A stretch of DNA of 64,000 nucleotides. Origin: Acanthochlamys bracteata. Taxonomy: Eukaryota; Streptophyta; Magnoliopsida; Pandanales; Velloziaceae. This document shows, in pieces, positions 13,244 through 29,975 of this stretch. Under the pieces are notes generated by a model. The model ran no database searches, was not told the origin of the DNA, and saw only the letters and a list, made by a program, of their open reading frames with translations. Numbering within the stretch: position 1 is the first letter of the stretch; the number at the start of each line of letters is the position of its first letter. The position numbers were made by a program, and so were the translations under genes. The stretch is from the NCBI GenBank assembly GCA_019914995.1, contig CM034141.1:2480001-2544000 (forward strand), given 5' to 3'.

Positions 13244-14898
13244 CGCTGTGTTTGGTTTGGGTGTTCATAAAGGAAACGGAGGGAAAGGGAAAACGATTCC
13301 TCTTTTTGCTGCGTTTGGATTACAATATACTGTTGAAAGGGGAGGTGGAATGGGAGAAGTAGGGAGGGAAAGAATCTACTGTATAGGAGTAGAATTATTA
13401 CACCCCAAATCGGGGTGGAACGGGGGAGACGAACCGGTGGCGCTCGTTCGCGCTAGAAATTTCTCATTCCTGCCCCCGCATCTTCGCTCGAACTCGCTCC
13501 CGCGCTCTTCCTGATCGCTCCGGTGTTCTCTCCGCTAGCTCTTGCTCCCGTTTGTCGTCGATCAGTCTTCGCTGCGATATCTCTTTTTCTTTTTATAAAT
13601 CGAAATCATTCTTAGGAGAAGAAGTGAAGAACAAGTAAAAAATTCAATCTTTCTACTTCTGTTGTTGTTCTTGAATCTTGATTCGTGAACTATGCAGTTG
13701 TTTCGATTAGAGAGAAGGTATTGGAAAGTGTTAGAGCGTGTAGATACGGTGGAAGAGTTGGGAGAAGGTGTTCGGTTTACGGTGGAGAAGAAGAAGAAAC
13801 AGGGTTGGCACAGGTAGGTGGGAAAGATTGTAGCAGTGGAGAAGTTGAGATGGCATAGGTTAGTGCTGGTGAGAAGACGAAGAATGTTTTGATTTTGATG
13901 ACTGATACTGGTAGCGGGCACCGTGCTTCTGCTGAAGCTATTAGAGATGCTTTCAAGATTGAGTATGGCGATGAGCATAGAGTGGGTTCTCCCTCCTTTG
14001 AATTATTGTTTGAGATTTTGGTTCTTGTTTCATTTGGTTGAACAATCTGAAAATTGTTGCATTTTATCTTCCTGTTGTTATTGTTATTTTCTAGTGTTCG
14101 TTTCAATTTCTAAGAAAACAAATTATTGTTGCTATTTTAGTTTTTTATTTTTTCTTGGATTAGTTCACCAGAAAAGTTCCAAACTTATATGTTGAATTTT
14201 AATTTTTTTTTCTGAAAATTAGTTACTTGTAACTACTGTTTTGAAAAAATCTATATTTTTTTTATTTTGTCTGGAGTATTTATAAAAAAACAAACTAAGC
14301 CAGTTGTCTACGTGTAATTAAGAAATGAGTTTAAAATTCTTTAATTCTATACTTGCAAAATAAATATTAATACATGTACATATTTAAATTAGATATGATC
14401 AAAGTATAAAAATATGATAATAAAAAAATATATTTATTTTAATTTGTAGCTTTTGTATGTAGTGAAGCAAAAACAAAGACAAAAAAAATTCATAATGTTT
14501 TGATTTCACATCATATGCATCTATTATTATTTGCATTAAGAAAATAAAAAGATTATTTTTTTTATATACAACTATAGAAATAAACATGTATTCAATAATT
14601 TAAAAATAAATTAAATTTTATATAAATTTATGAGACAATAATATTTATAAATAAAATAATAAATATAAATATTATAACAACTTACATAAATAAAAAGGAT
14701 ATTTTTGTCTTTTTACTTATATTTTTTCTTTTATTTCTCTTTTAATTCAAACATAATTTATTCTTACATTTTTTTTTCTTTACTAATTTATTCAAACACC
14801 ATTATATTTTTCTTCTTCTCTTCCTTCTTCTTTCTTTCCTATCCCTTCCTCCTTTTCTACTTCCTCCCCTCTTATGAACTCTTCATCCAAACATAGCG
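13244..14898. mobile_element. Pack-type TIR element, PIF/Harbinger-like, with captured gene fragment
   Basis: The ends are inverted repeats: CGCTGTGTTTGG...GTTCATAA on the left, and CGCTATGTTTGG...GTTCATAA when the right end is read in reverse. By hand count 21 of the first 27 positions match. Both ends are flanked by TAA (13241-13243 and 14899-14901), the kind of 3-bp target duplication made by PIF/Harbinger elements. The inside has no transposase. It holds a GC-rich segment (about 13260-13570), an exon of an MGDG synthase (13697-13985) and an AT-rich right part. This matches a non-autonomous element that captured host sequence. Confidence 0.6.
13697..13985 (+). pseudogene. captured fragment of a type-B MGDG synthase gene
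   Basis: A plus-strand frame from 13697 reads IREKVLESV, then a variable stretch, one in-frame stop near 13858, then [20 protein letters not shown] and [17 protein letters not shown]. This is the N-terminal region of monogalactosyldiacylglycerol synthase, closest in my recollection to the MGD2/MGD3 branch ([20 protein letters not shown]). The parent enzyme moves galactose from UDP-galactose to diacylglycerol in plastid envelopes. Only the first glycine-rich loop region is present. The conserved GGGH is changed to GSGH, and similarity stops around 13985, where an exon boundary is plausible. The rest of the enzyme is missing, so this is a captured exon and not a working gene. Confidence 0.75.
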
Positions 14899-14901
14899 TA
14901 A

Positions 14902-16979
14902 GGGTAACGTTTGGATTCATAATTTGGATTCATAACTAAAAAAATAAAAGTAAGAGAACGGATAGAAAATATAATAAGAGAACGTTGCAGGTGCCGAAGA
15001 CGCGTCGACGACAAGTACTCAAAGTCTCTGCTAGCAAATCGAGCCAGAAAATCGACTGCCGGAACTTGAGAGACGCTGGCGAAAGGCGGTGTCGAGACGG
15101 TGTTGATTGAACGGAAGCCGACTAACTGTAAGTTATGCGGCGGCGCTATACCATTGTGTATGGTCGGAAGTTTGGTTTACCGCTTGATATTGTTGTTCTC
15201 CATTAACAGCCCGAGCTTTCTCAACTACGCCAATGGTGGCAGCAGTAGTACTCCTAGTTGGATTATCACAAAACTTTGAAGAGGAAGAAGGCCTGAAGGC
15301 TCCCATAAGGCTAGCAAAAGCCTATGCCCAGCTTCTGCTACGAGCATGCGCTCCGGCAGCGGCCATCTCATGATCAACATCAACTGCTCCGGCAGCGGCT
15401 GAGAGCCAATAAGAAGAAGATGAATAGATCATTCCGAACCCTCCGAAGATTCCACCGCACCGGACTCTTTCCTTGATCATCCCCGTTGCTGGTGATGAAG
15501 TTTTGAAGAACTTGTACTATGGTGCTTTGTTTCACGCTGTGATTCAACTCTCCGAAGAGTACAGTCACCGAATCCTGTAGAGAGACGTTCGAGAAAATCT
15601 CTCGAGAAGCTTCTACTTCTGCAGCCTACAGATCTAGACCGTCCGACTTTACGTCCGAAAGAAGATGAACTTGAAAGTTGGCTTTCATCTTCTTCTATAA
15701 CTACAACACTGATGTTGTTATCTCTTCTTGGAGTAGCCTTTAGAGCTTCTGGTTGACAGTTACTGCTGCTGGTGTTGTATTCAGTATGCATTATTGCTCT
15801 TCCTGATTTTGTTGTTGATGGCGGCGGTGGCTTTGCTGAGTTTTCAGACCATGCTGCGATTGTCCTTCGCTGGATGACGAAGAAGATCTTACCTTGGACG
15901 AAGATGAAGATGAAGAAGTGGAAGACAAGGAAAGGAAAGACCAGAAACTTTTCTTTCTTGGAATGTCCAGGACCACTTAAACAAATCCACCACTCTGCGC
16001 AACGAATTTGCTACTCTTCAACACTGCAGCTGTAAAACTAATGTTACTGCTAGCAGTGGCATCCCGAACAGGGGCGTTATAGGAATTGTTGTATGCAGTG
16101 CTAGTAGTAGCAGTAACGGTTGATCTCTTCTTCTTGCGAGAAGAAGAAGTAAGCAAGTAGGACATTCTATATCGCCGGCTTCGATGCTCAGAAGATTATC
16201 AGTAGGAACGATAATGCCGGAACCGAAGTTAGAGGAAGAAGAAGAGACATCATTGAAGGAAGGAGGAGAAGAAGATAGAGTGTTGCTGTTGTTGAGCAGA
16301 TGAAGAAGAAGAAGAAGAAAGAAGAGAAGAAAGGGCTTGAGAGCTTCGAAGAAGAAACAAGCTTACCTAGTTTTTCTTGCAAACAAAAAGCACAGATTCC
16401 ACCAGGGTTACGGATTCTCGCTGCAGTACTGCATCCCATCTCCTCCCATGTCGTTGTCCATCACCGCCCCAACTCCTCCAACCTTGTTCTCACCCATGCA
16501 AATCTCCTTCTTCTATGTTGTTATCAACAAAATTTTAATGCTGAATATTTTATAATAAAAGTTAAATTTCTTCAGTTAAGTAAAACGTCTTGATTCAGTT
16601 CAAATGTTTTAATTCATTTTAAGTGCCCACTACAAGTACGTAACTTGCTCTACTGTTAAAGATTGATTTTTTTACAACAATAACATATTAACAAGAAAAA
16701 GTAGAAAAAAAAATCGATATAGAGCATTCGGCGAAATACTTAAATCAAAAAATACAAAAACATATAAACGAATATTTCAATTTTTTTATAAAAATTATTC
16801 TTATATACTTTTCAGTTATCAAATAAAATAATTATATATTTTTTATTAATTTTATTGATATATTTAAAAAAAATAAAATAAAATTATTATTCTTATTTTT
16901 ATTTTTATTTTAATAATCTTATTTTATTTATTTTTATTTTTATTTTAATTTTTATTATTCTTCTATCCAAACAGACCAT
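14902..16979. mobile_element. second, adjoining TIR-like element with a captured gene
   Basis: The left end (GGGTAACGTTTGGATTCATAA) begins right after the TAA that closes the preceding element. The right end read in reverse (ATGGTCTGTTTGGATAGAAG) shares the GTTTGGAT core and is also followed by TAA (16980-16982). Outside that core the inverted repeats match poorly, so the exact ends are tentative. The element contains a reversed host gene (15105-16497) and AT-rich subterminal DNA near 16780-16960. No transposase is present. Confidence 0.45.
15105..16497 (-). pseudogene. captured Ser/Arg-rich plant gene, frameshifted
   Basis: Read on the minus strand from an ATG at 16497, the pieces run in a sensible order across several frames. 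First comes GGDGMQYCSENP; then, after a frame change, NPGGICAFCLQEKLGKLVSS; then a Ser-rich stretch with KKRST and SFWSFLSLSSTSSSSS. GRSRSVGCRSRSFSRDFLER and LSTGFGDCTLRRVESQRE follow near 15500-15640, then RVRCGGIFGGFG near 15460, and finally a SRSWA-AFASLMGAFRPSS segment near 15290-15330. I recognise this as an uncharacterised plant-specific family with the GRSRSVGC-SRSFS motif; its function is unknown to me. Several frameshifts and a stop (in SRSWA-stop-AFAS) show that it is not functional. Nearly the full length of the coding region seems to be present. Confidence 0.65.
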
Positions 16980-16982
16980 TAA

Positions 16983-18452
16983 TGAAAAATTATCAAATAT
17001 AAATAACAATAAAAATTGTGTACTTTATCATCCCTTCCTATTCGTACCCGTAATTCAAACCCTAAGATAGATTTAAACTCTGTAAAATTGAACAAAGTAA
17101 GCACATAACTATTGGAAGCGCTAAAACAGATATAACGAACAAAAACAAATTAATAACTGCGTATAACCTTCACCGATACTCTTCAAAAAATGACTGTACT
17201 AAGATTTCCTACTTCATAAATTTCAAGAAGACACTTTATATGATGCTTACACAGATTATTACAATTAATTGTTAAATTGAATAGTTAATAGTATAATACT
17301 ATATGTACTAAAAGATGCTTTGAAAAATTATCAGACCACTTAACCAAAAGTAGTTGTTCGAAATCCAAAAAATCTTCTCACTTCTATTTCGTACGGATCA
17401 GAAATGAGAAAATTCTTTCGACATCTTAAAAAACAATTGCAATACAGATGACATACGAATATATGAGAAAAATACGGATGACGAATTAAACATACATACT
17501 CAACTCGAATTAGTTCCAATATTTTCGAACACCAGGAGATGGGCGCTTCTCTCCATCCTTCGTCAATTTAGCAGGACTAAGCAAACTGTTTTAGCTTTAA
17601 CCATGAAGATTAATCTAGTATGCATCAATCGGTCCCAAGCAGAGGTCCATCTTGAAAGATCCAAACAGAACCGAACTGAATCTTCACAAAACGACTTCTT
17701 TCCAAGAATATTTAAATGCTGGACCAATTAATGACCAGCTAGCGGAGAAACAGCGGATCAATTCGAGCTGAAACTGCTCCGAAGCTCCTAACAAAACACC
17801 AGCTTATATAACATTTGGGAACTATTTTCAGCATTCTGGGATGCGTTCTACCATTACAGTCGAACCTAGCTATATCAAAGCTTGCAACTAAATACTATTA
17901 CAAGAGATCATCCCTCCACATACATCCCAAAAGTACCAGTGAAGGTCAAGTACTACCAAATGATGGCTCCTCCCACATTCCCAACAATATTCTGGAACCA
18001 CCAAAAATCTGAAAGTACCATCACAGGTGGTATGTCCCGCCCACCCCCCTGCCCTACTTGTGAAATCAATTGAAATCATCAAATACTATCCAAAAGCCTC
18101 ATATAAATGGCGTTTCAGAAGCACTGCCATTCTTTTAGAGAAGCAATATCACCAAATACTAACTATTGCGAAAACTTGCAAAAATGCTGTAGCAAGCAAC
18201 ATTAGTACCACACAAATGTAAAGCAAGATCACCATAACAAAACTTATAAAACACAAGGCTTCGATATCTTAAAGCAGTTTTACACATCATCTGGAGTCCC
18301 ATGACAATCAGCACAGGAACAGGGATTTGCTGTCACCCAGCAACATCCTTATTTTTGACATAAAAACATCACCTACCATAATATTTGGCTGTGAAACACA
18401 GCTTACCAGAAAAACTTCACTAGGACTCCTCAATACAGGCCAATGGAAGATC
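16983..18452. other. non-coding stretch; right part includes the GAPDH 3' UTR
   Basis: No gene is supported here. The right part, from roughly 18450 down to perhaps 18200, should hold the 3' untranslated region of the minus-strand GAPDH gene, whose stop codon is at 18453-18455. I could not fix the polyadenylation site. The remaining sequence is unremarkable and moderately AT-rich. Confidence 0.4.
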
Positions 18453-24130
<5,678 letters not shown>

Positions 24131-24300
24131 GATTAATCGATTAGAGAAGAAAGAAGTAGTAGAACGATCAGATGGGGGAAACAAGAGTGAAATGATGTAG
24201 AGCAGACAGTAGTGGAAAGGGTTTATGAAATGAAGTAGTTGGTTTATTTCTTTTATTTCTGTGTGCACCGAAGAGAGAAGAGTGGACAAGCGTCAGAACC
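24131..24300 (-). promoter_or_regulatory. GAPDH 5' leader and core promoter region
   Basis: On the minus strand the 90 or so bases before the ATG form a pyrimidine-rich leader (CTTGTTTCCCCCATC, CTACTACTTCTTTCTTC), as is common in highly expressed plant genes. A TATA-like AATAAAAGAAATAAAC lies near 24245-24260, which would put the transcription start around 24215. The start codon context is ATTAATCATGGGC. These placements are by eye only. Confidence 0.3.
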
Positions 24301-27140
24301 CACGGGCTTCAGACCCACTGACTTCGCTCTCCGCTTTCCACCACACCAAATGACCAAACTAGAAGAACCTACAAGATGGACCTTATCTTTATTTTTTTTT
24401 AGTATTTTTTTAAATTATTACAACGCAACTTTTTTTTTTTAATTTTTAGGTCGTATTATTTAGAGATAAAATCAGTAAATTTTAAAAAAATTAATTTAAA
24501 AAATTAAAACTTAAAATTAAAATACTTAATAAAAAATCAGTTTTTATATTAATTTTATATTTAATAAGTTTAAATTAAATTCTAAAAATATATTTGATAA
24601 GAAATTTATTTTAAATTTTTTATTTATTCTATATTAGAAATAAATTTTAAAAAATACAATTTAGAGTGATAATAACCACTCTCTTAGTAGAATAACTAAA
24701 TTATTGTTATTCAGTTTGAAAATTTTGCTAAGATAGGACCATTAGTGATATTTTTCAGAAATTTACGTCCGGTAATAAGATCAAATAATTCTACCATTAC
24801 AAGCAGAAATTATTTAGAACTACTATTACTAATATGCTTTGAATTTTGTAATATATATTGTCTTATTTTTTAGAAAAAGTTATTATAACATTTTTAAAAT
24901 AGATGTATTTTTAACTCAAAAATAGTTATATTTATAAATTTTACAATGTATAATTTATTATATTTTTCAGTTTTTTATAAATATTTAATATTATAAAAAA
25001 TATGAGAAATAAAATTTACTAAGTAAAATTAACAGTTTTGCGGAACGATCTTTAGGTAGATCGTGTCTCGTATCATATATTACAGGTGAAGGCTCAAGCT
25101 GCACAAGCTGCTAATCAATATGTTAGAGGTACCATATTGCAGTAATAATTGTCAAAATAATTATATGAAGCATATTTTAATCGATAGAAAACCTTTATAA
25201 AATAAGCTTAAATTATAAGATATAGATTAAAAATAAGTTTGTAAATTCGAGTTAAATATAAATTAAAATTAAAATTTTAAAGATCAATTTTATTAATTAA
25301 AATTCATCCTAAGATTCTTTCAGTTTTTTAAGAATCTATTGTTCTTTTTGGTGTGAATGACTATGCACGTGGTCATATAGAAAGCTAGATATACTTAGAC
25401 ACAACATTTGTTAAATCATGTTTCAAATGGTGGTGGTAACTTTAATTTTTTCATCAAAATTAAAATTCTATTAGTTCACATATTGTAATAATTATAAAAC
25501 TTTAGAACTTTATTTTCATCATTACTATATAAGAATTTTCAAAAAAATTAAAATTATAAATTAAACTTTATGTCTAATTTAAAAAATAATTAAAACAAAA
25601 CATTAAACTTTATTTTTAACTCATTTTAAAAAATTTATATTTTATATTTTCTTTTTACTAAATTTAGTTACTGTGTATTTAAAATATCACCTTAATTCTG
25701 ACAACTTGTATAGTTTTTCATAATAAATGTCTTTTAAAAATTATATTAGTTCGATAAAGACAAAATAAACAAATACAATATTGTTTCACATATTTATTTG
25801 TGGAATAAAGATTATTTGAAAAAAGATAGTTTTCTAATGAAAGAAAATTTTGTCAGGTTATTCTCATGTGTGGAATATTCCTGAGATATTTCTTTTTATA
25901 TGTGACATACTCTTTTGCTGAGTCTTTGCAAACCGGCAGGAATACCGTGCTACATGTCGCGGCACACGTTGTTTGTGACATTTTTTATTTTTCCCGGCAT
26001 TCATTAAAATATATGCGATAATAAAATATTTTAAAATTATCTATAAAAATTTTAATATTATTATATGACACATATTTTAAGAGATTGATCCAAATAAACC
26101 ATTTTTCCTCACAATTAAGTTTTTGAAGTCATGTTCTTAATATAAATATTTATAGACATACATACTTTTTGCTTGAAATAACTTCAAACTTTCTATTTAG
26201 TTTTAAATCTAATATAAATTCTCTCCAAACTTCAAAACTAAATTTATATTTAATTTGTAGCATTCATAAAACCATTTAATCAATACCAACTGAAAAAACT
26301 ATAAATGTGTATCTAATTCTAAAAAATATTAAAAAAATAGAGGATGTTTGAATTTATATAACAATTTTTTTAATAAAAATATTTTAAAATTTTTTTTTAA
26401 ATAATTTTTTATTTTAAAAGATAATATATGTATATTGTATGATGTATACTTTATTTATTATTTTTAAACTTTTTTTAAAAATAATATTATAAAAATTATT
26501 AAGAAAAGGTGAATTTTTTAAAAATAAAAATAGTATTATAATCACTACAAAATATCTCTATAAAGCTCTAATATAGTAAATTCATAGAAAATTTTGGTGA
26601 AAATATACAAAAAAAAAAATTTAAAGTACACTCATATAGAAAACTTGCAGTTCAAACTACTTGATAATGACTACACTGAATGTGTTCGGATTAATTCTCT
26701 CATTTAAGTTAGCTGATCGAAGACATTGCTTATAACATAAGAAATATTTTTTATTGATCGAAAATATTACCTGCCGAATTGAAGCTGATAAGACGAATGT
26801 AGCTAGTTCGGGTTATTAGTAGAATTATGCTTGGTTGTCCTCATGTTCATGAAGAAAGTCAGAATAATATTCTAGAAACAACTACGATTCAAAGCAAATT
26901 TGCATTCGATTACGTAATGAGTGATTAAGGTCAATTCATCTGCTTTAGCAAATCGGAATTTGCAAACCCTCTAGAAAGCTTTGGAGTCAGAAACAGAGAA
27001 AAAAAAAAAAGCAAAAAAAAAAAGAATTTCCCGCATAGATTGAAAAAGAGAGTAAATGCCTAGTTGGAAATATTCAAACATGGCAAGTCATAGAATTGGA
27101 TTCGGAGCAGCAAGTTTTGATTTATGAAAATGTTCATATG
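24301..27140. other. AT-rich intergenic DNA
   Basis: No gene is supported. The region is dominated by A/T runs. Two short islands look more gene-like. A 46-base exon-like block at 25086-25131 is flanked by TATTACAG and GTACC and reads VKAQAAQAANQYVRG. A block near 25930-25970 reads GRNTVLHVAAHVV, which recalls an ankyrin repeat. Both are too short to assign. Confidence 0.35.
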
Positions 27141-27378
27141 ACGTTTGGGAGTGCTTATAAAATAAAGTTTTTTTGAAATGAAAAATATTTTTATTTTTTT
27201 AAAGTATGAGCTCTATTTTTTTTACTTTCCAAAAAAATAAAAATATATAATAAAAAAATCTTATTCCGTAAAACTTTTTTGCACTTTTTAAATTTTTAAA
27301 TAAATTTTTTATATATTTATAAAATATATATTAAAAATATAAATTAAAAAAAAACTGATAAGTAGGTTTCCAAACGTA
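27141..27378. mobile_element. MITE-like element
   Basis: The sequence begins ACGTTTGGGAGTGCTTAT and ends TTTCCAAACGT. It has the same opening (GTTTGGGAGTGCTTAT) as the element in GAPDH intron 5, an AT-rich interior with a GAGCTCTATTTTTT block, and a length near 240 bp. It belongs to the same family as the copies at 21507 and 54829. Confidence 0.55.
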
Positions 27379-27630
27379 CGAACAAACGCGTTCTATTATT
27401 TCTTAGAGCTTGAACAAAAGGAAAGCTAGAATTTTAGTAGACAACACGCAGGAGGCATCTTTCGGTCATAATGCTTCTTAGCTCATAGTTTTCTTAGCTT
27501 CTAGCATAATTAATTATACATCACAATCACAAGCTTAATCAAATATTAAATAAATTGAATTAGAAAATATTTCAATCTGTGTTACTGATAGAGCAAATTT
27601 ATTAAAATATTTTTTAATACCACTCACTCG

Positions 27631-28174
27631 TAGAGATAGCAAATTTTGATCCGATTCGAAAATCTGACCGAAAACTTACCCAAAAAAATCGAGTTGAGAT
27701 CAACTCTTAGTCGAGTTCGGATCGATTCGAAAATGACCCAAAATTTTAAACGGATTCGAATCGATCTAAAATTGATCCGTTTAACTATTTATATGGTATA
27801 TATTACTTAATAATTAGAAAATAATAGCAAAAAATTTGAATTTAATTTGTATATATATATTTTTTAATTTATCTTAATTTAACTAATTTTTATTTAATTT
27901 ATAAATTTTATCAAAATTAATACTTTTTTTAAATATATCATAATTAATAATTTTTATATATTATTATTAAAAATTAATATTTATTATTTTAATTTTAATA
28001 ATTTTAATTATTAAATGGGTGAATTCGAGTTTGATCCGATTATAAATATGTTGGATTATGATTGATAATTTTGATCATATAAATAAATGGGTCAAATTAG
28101 AGTTGAATAATTTTGATCCGATTATTATATAGATTGATCCGGAACCGATCCAAAAATTTAAATTGTCACCCCTA
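27631..28174. mobile_element. non-autonomous hAT element, 544 bp
   Basis: The left end reads TAGAGATAGCAAATTTTGAT and the right end in reverse reads TAGGGGTGACAATTTAAATT, the TAGGGGTGRCAA type of end common in plant hAT elements. The flanks are CTCACTCG (27623-27630) and CTCACTTG (28175-28182), an 8-bp target duplication with one mismatch. Repeated GATCCGA-like words occur near both ends. It contains no transposase. Confidence 0.7.
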
Positions 28175-29541
28175 CTCACTTGTTACTTCATTATAACAAA
28201 ACTGAAATAGTAATCGGCATGACAGTGCAAGATATGTACTTCAATGAATACCGGAGGTGTTACCCTAGTACTGGATAGAGATTTTTCACTTTGGCAACAT
28301 AAGCCATCTAAAAACTACACCAGCTGTCCAAGATTCAAAATATAACACAAATTAGTTTTGAAAACTTATTGAATAATAGTATCAAATAGTATTATAGTAT
28401 TTTATTTATTTTCTTTATTAGTGTTAAATTAAGATTGTAGTATTTTATTACTTTTTTAATTATTTTTAGACGGGAGTTGCATTAGGATACAAACTCTAAT
28501 AGCGAGCTATAAATAAGTCTTGGATTGATGTATTAGGCAGATAATGAAATTATTTGTTTTACCTTAGCTTAGCCTTTGTATAAATTCTTTTAGCTTTTAT
28601 AGTTTCATAATGCAACAGGAGTCGCCGACTCCGTTTTGACCAAAGATAGAACTCTAGCTAGCTCTTCAAATCACACACTAAATTCTGCATCCTAGTGCTA
28701 AGGATCTCGGCTGCCTTCCATGGAGTATCCCTTTCAGCAGTGGATAATATAAACAAAACAGTAAAGAAGATAGATGTGATGCGGTATTAGATAATCCACA
28801 ATACTCCAGCCTTATATCAATAAGCCTGGTTGGTACTCTCATGCCATTGAACTCATTATGAACTATATTTTCAGTCACGCAAATCATGCTCAGGCAAGGC
28901 TGGTAGTGAGAGATAATGTTTCAGTAGTTTCTAATTAAGGTCATATTTGGCATGACTTTTACTGAGTACTTATGAGCTTTTTAAGTCCAAAAAATTCTAC
29001 TATAAATTCTTTTGTTAAATGTCAGAGAGAATGAATGAATTGTACATTAAGGATAATTAAAAATATAGATTTTTTTAAAAAACAATTTATAAATTTTTTA
29101 AAAAACAATTTCATCAGTGCAGAGTGTTTGATATTCCATTTCACTCTATTCAAAAAATTCTATTTTATTTCACGTTTTAAAATAAATTTTTTATAATTTT
29201 ATTTAAAATTTTAAAAAATATAAAAAATTATACGTAGTAAAATTTTATTAGTAATTTTTATTATTTTTTAAATAAAAAATAAAATTCATTTTGTAAAATA
29301 AAAAAAAAATATCTTTAATTATAAAGAAATTCTAATTTAAAAACACTCCTAAATATCCTCTACGTCTTTATACGTCTCCCTTGTGTCTTAACAAGGGGAG
29401 CTTCTATCTGATATCTGATTTTTGGCATATCTTTTATTGCAAGCATAAATAACTAAATAAAAACAAATTACTAAGATTTGAAGTAAATGAAAAACAACCC
29501 ATGAGTGAACTAGTGAAGTATGGTGCGAAAAAAAAATGAAG
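28175..29541. other. intergenic DNA with decayed MITE-like pieces
   Basis: No gene is recognised. A minus-strand 69-codon frame at 28678-28887 has no similarity I can name. Two AT-rich blocks at about 28945-29117 and 29118-29355 look like old, degraded copies of the small GTTTGG-ended elements found elsewhere in the window. Confidence 0.35.
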
Positions 29542-29768
29542 TGTGCGTTTGGAAAAAAAATTTTAAAAAACTAATTTTTATTTTTTATTTTATATTTTTC
29601 AATATATATTTTATAAATATATAGAAAATTTATTTAAAATTTTAAAAAATATAAAAAATTTATGTAATAAAATCTTTTTATTATTTATTTTTATTATTAT
29701 TTTTAAATAAAAAAATTATTCTCTATTTTAAAAAAACTCTAATTTTATAAATACTCTAAACGCCCTCC
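29542..29768. mobile_element. MITE-like element (degraded)
   Basis: The block starts TGTGCGTTTGGAAAAAAA and ends TACTCTAAACGCCCTCC, with imperfect inverted ends around GCGTTT and AAACGC and an interior of A/T runs. Size and layout match the other small elements in this window, in the opposite orientation. Confidence 0.45.
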
Positions 29769-29975
29769 TCCATCTAAGCAGTTGAAAACACTCGAATCAT
29801 GAAAGTAATATCCAAAATATTTAATCGCTATTTGTTAGTAAAGCTGAAGTTTTTTGTTCATCTTTTGTTGCTTATTTTTTGTAAAATCAGTATAATCTCT
29901 TAATGAATATATATGTAAACATGCACTGTATTACATGTACACACAAAAGTTGAGGATAATTAATAATATAATAAC

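Noticed and set aside
13562-13978. Minus-strand 138-codon frame over the MGD fragment
   Set aside because: It is the antisense shadow of the captured plus-strand exon and its leader; composition is Ser/Asn-rich with no family resemblance.
25930-25975. Ankyrin-repeat-like peptide GRNTVLHVAA
   Set aside because: It is a single short match without neighbouring repeats or an open frame, too little to call a gene fragment.
28678-28887. Minus-strand 69-codon frame as a gene
   Set aside because: There is no recognisable domain, no neighbouring exons and no leader; it is probably random or a repeat fragment.
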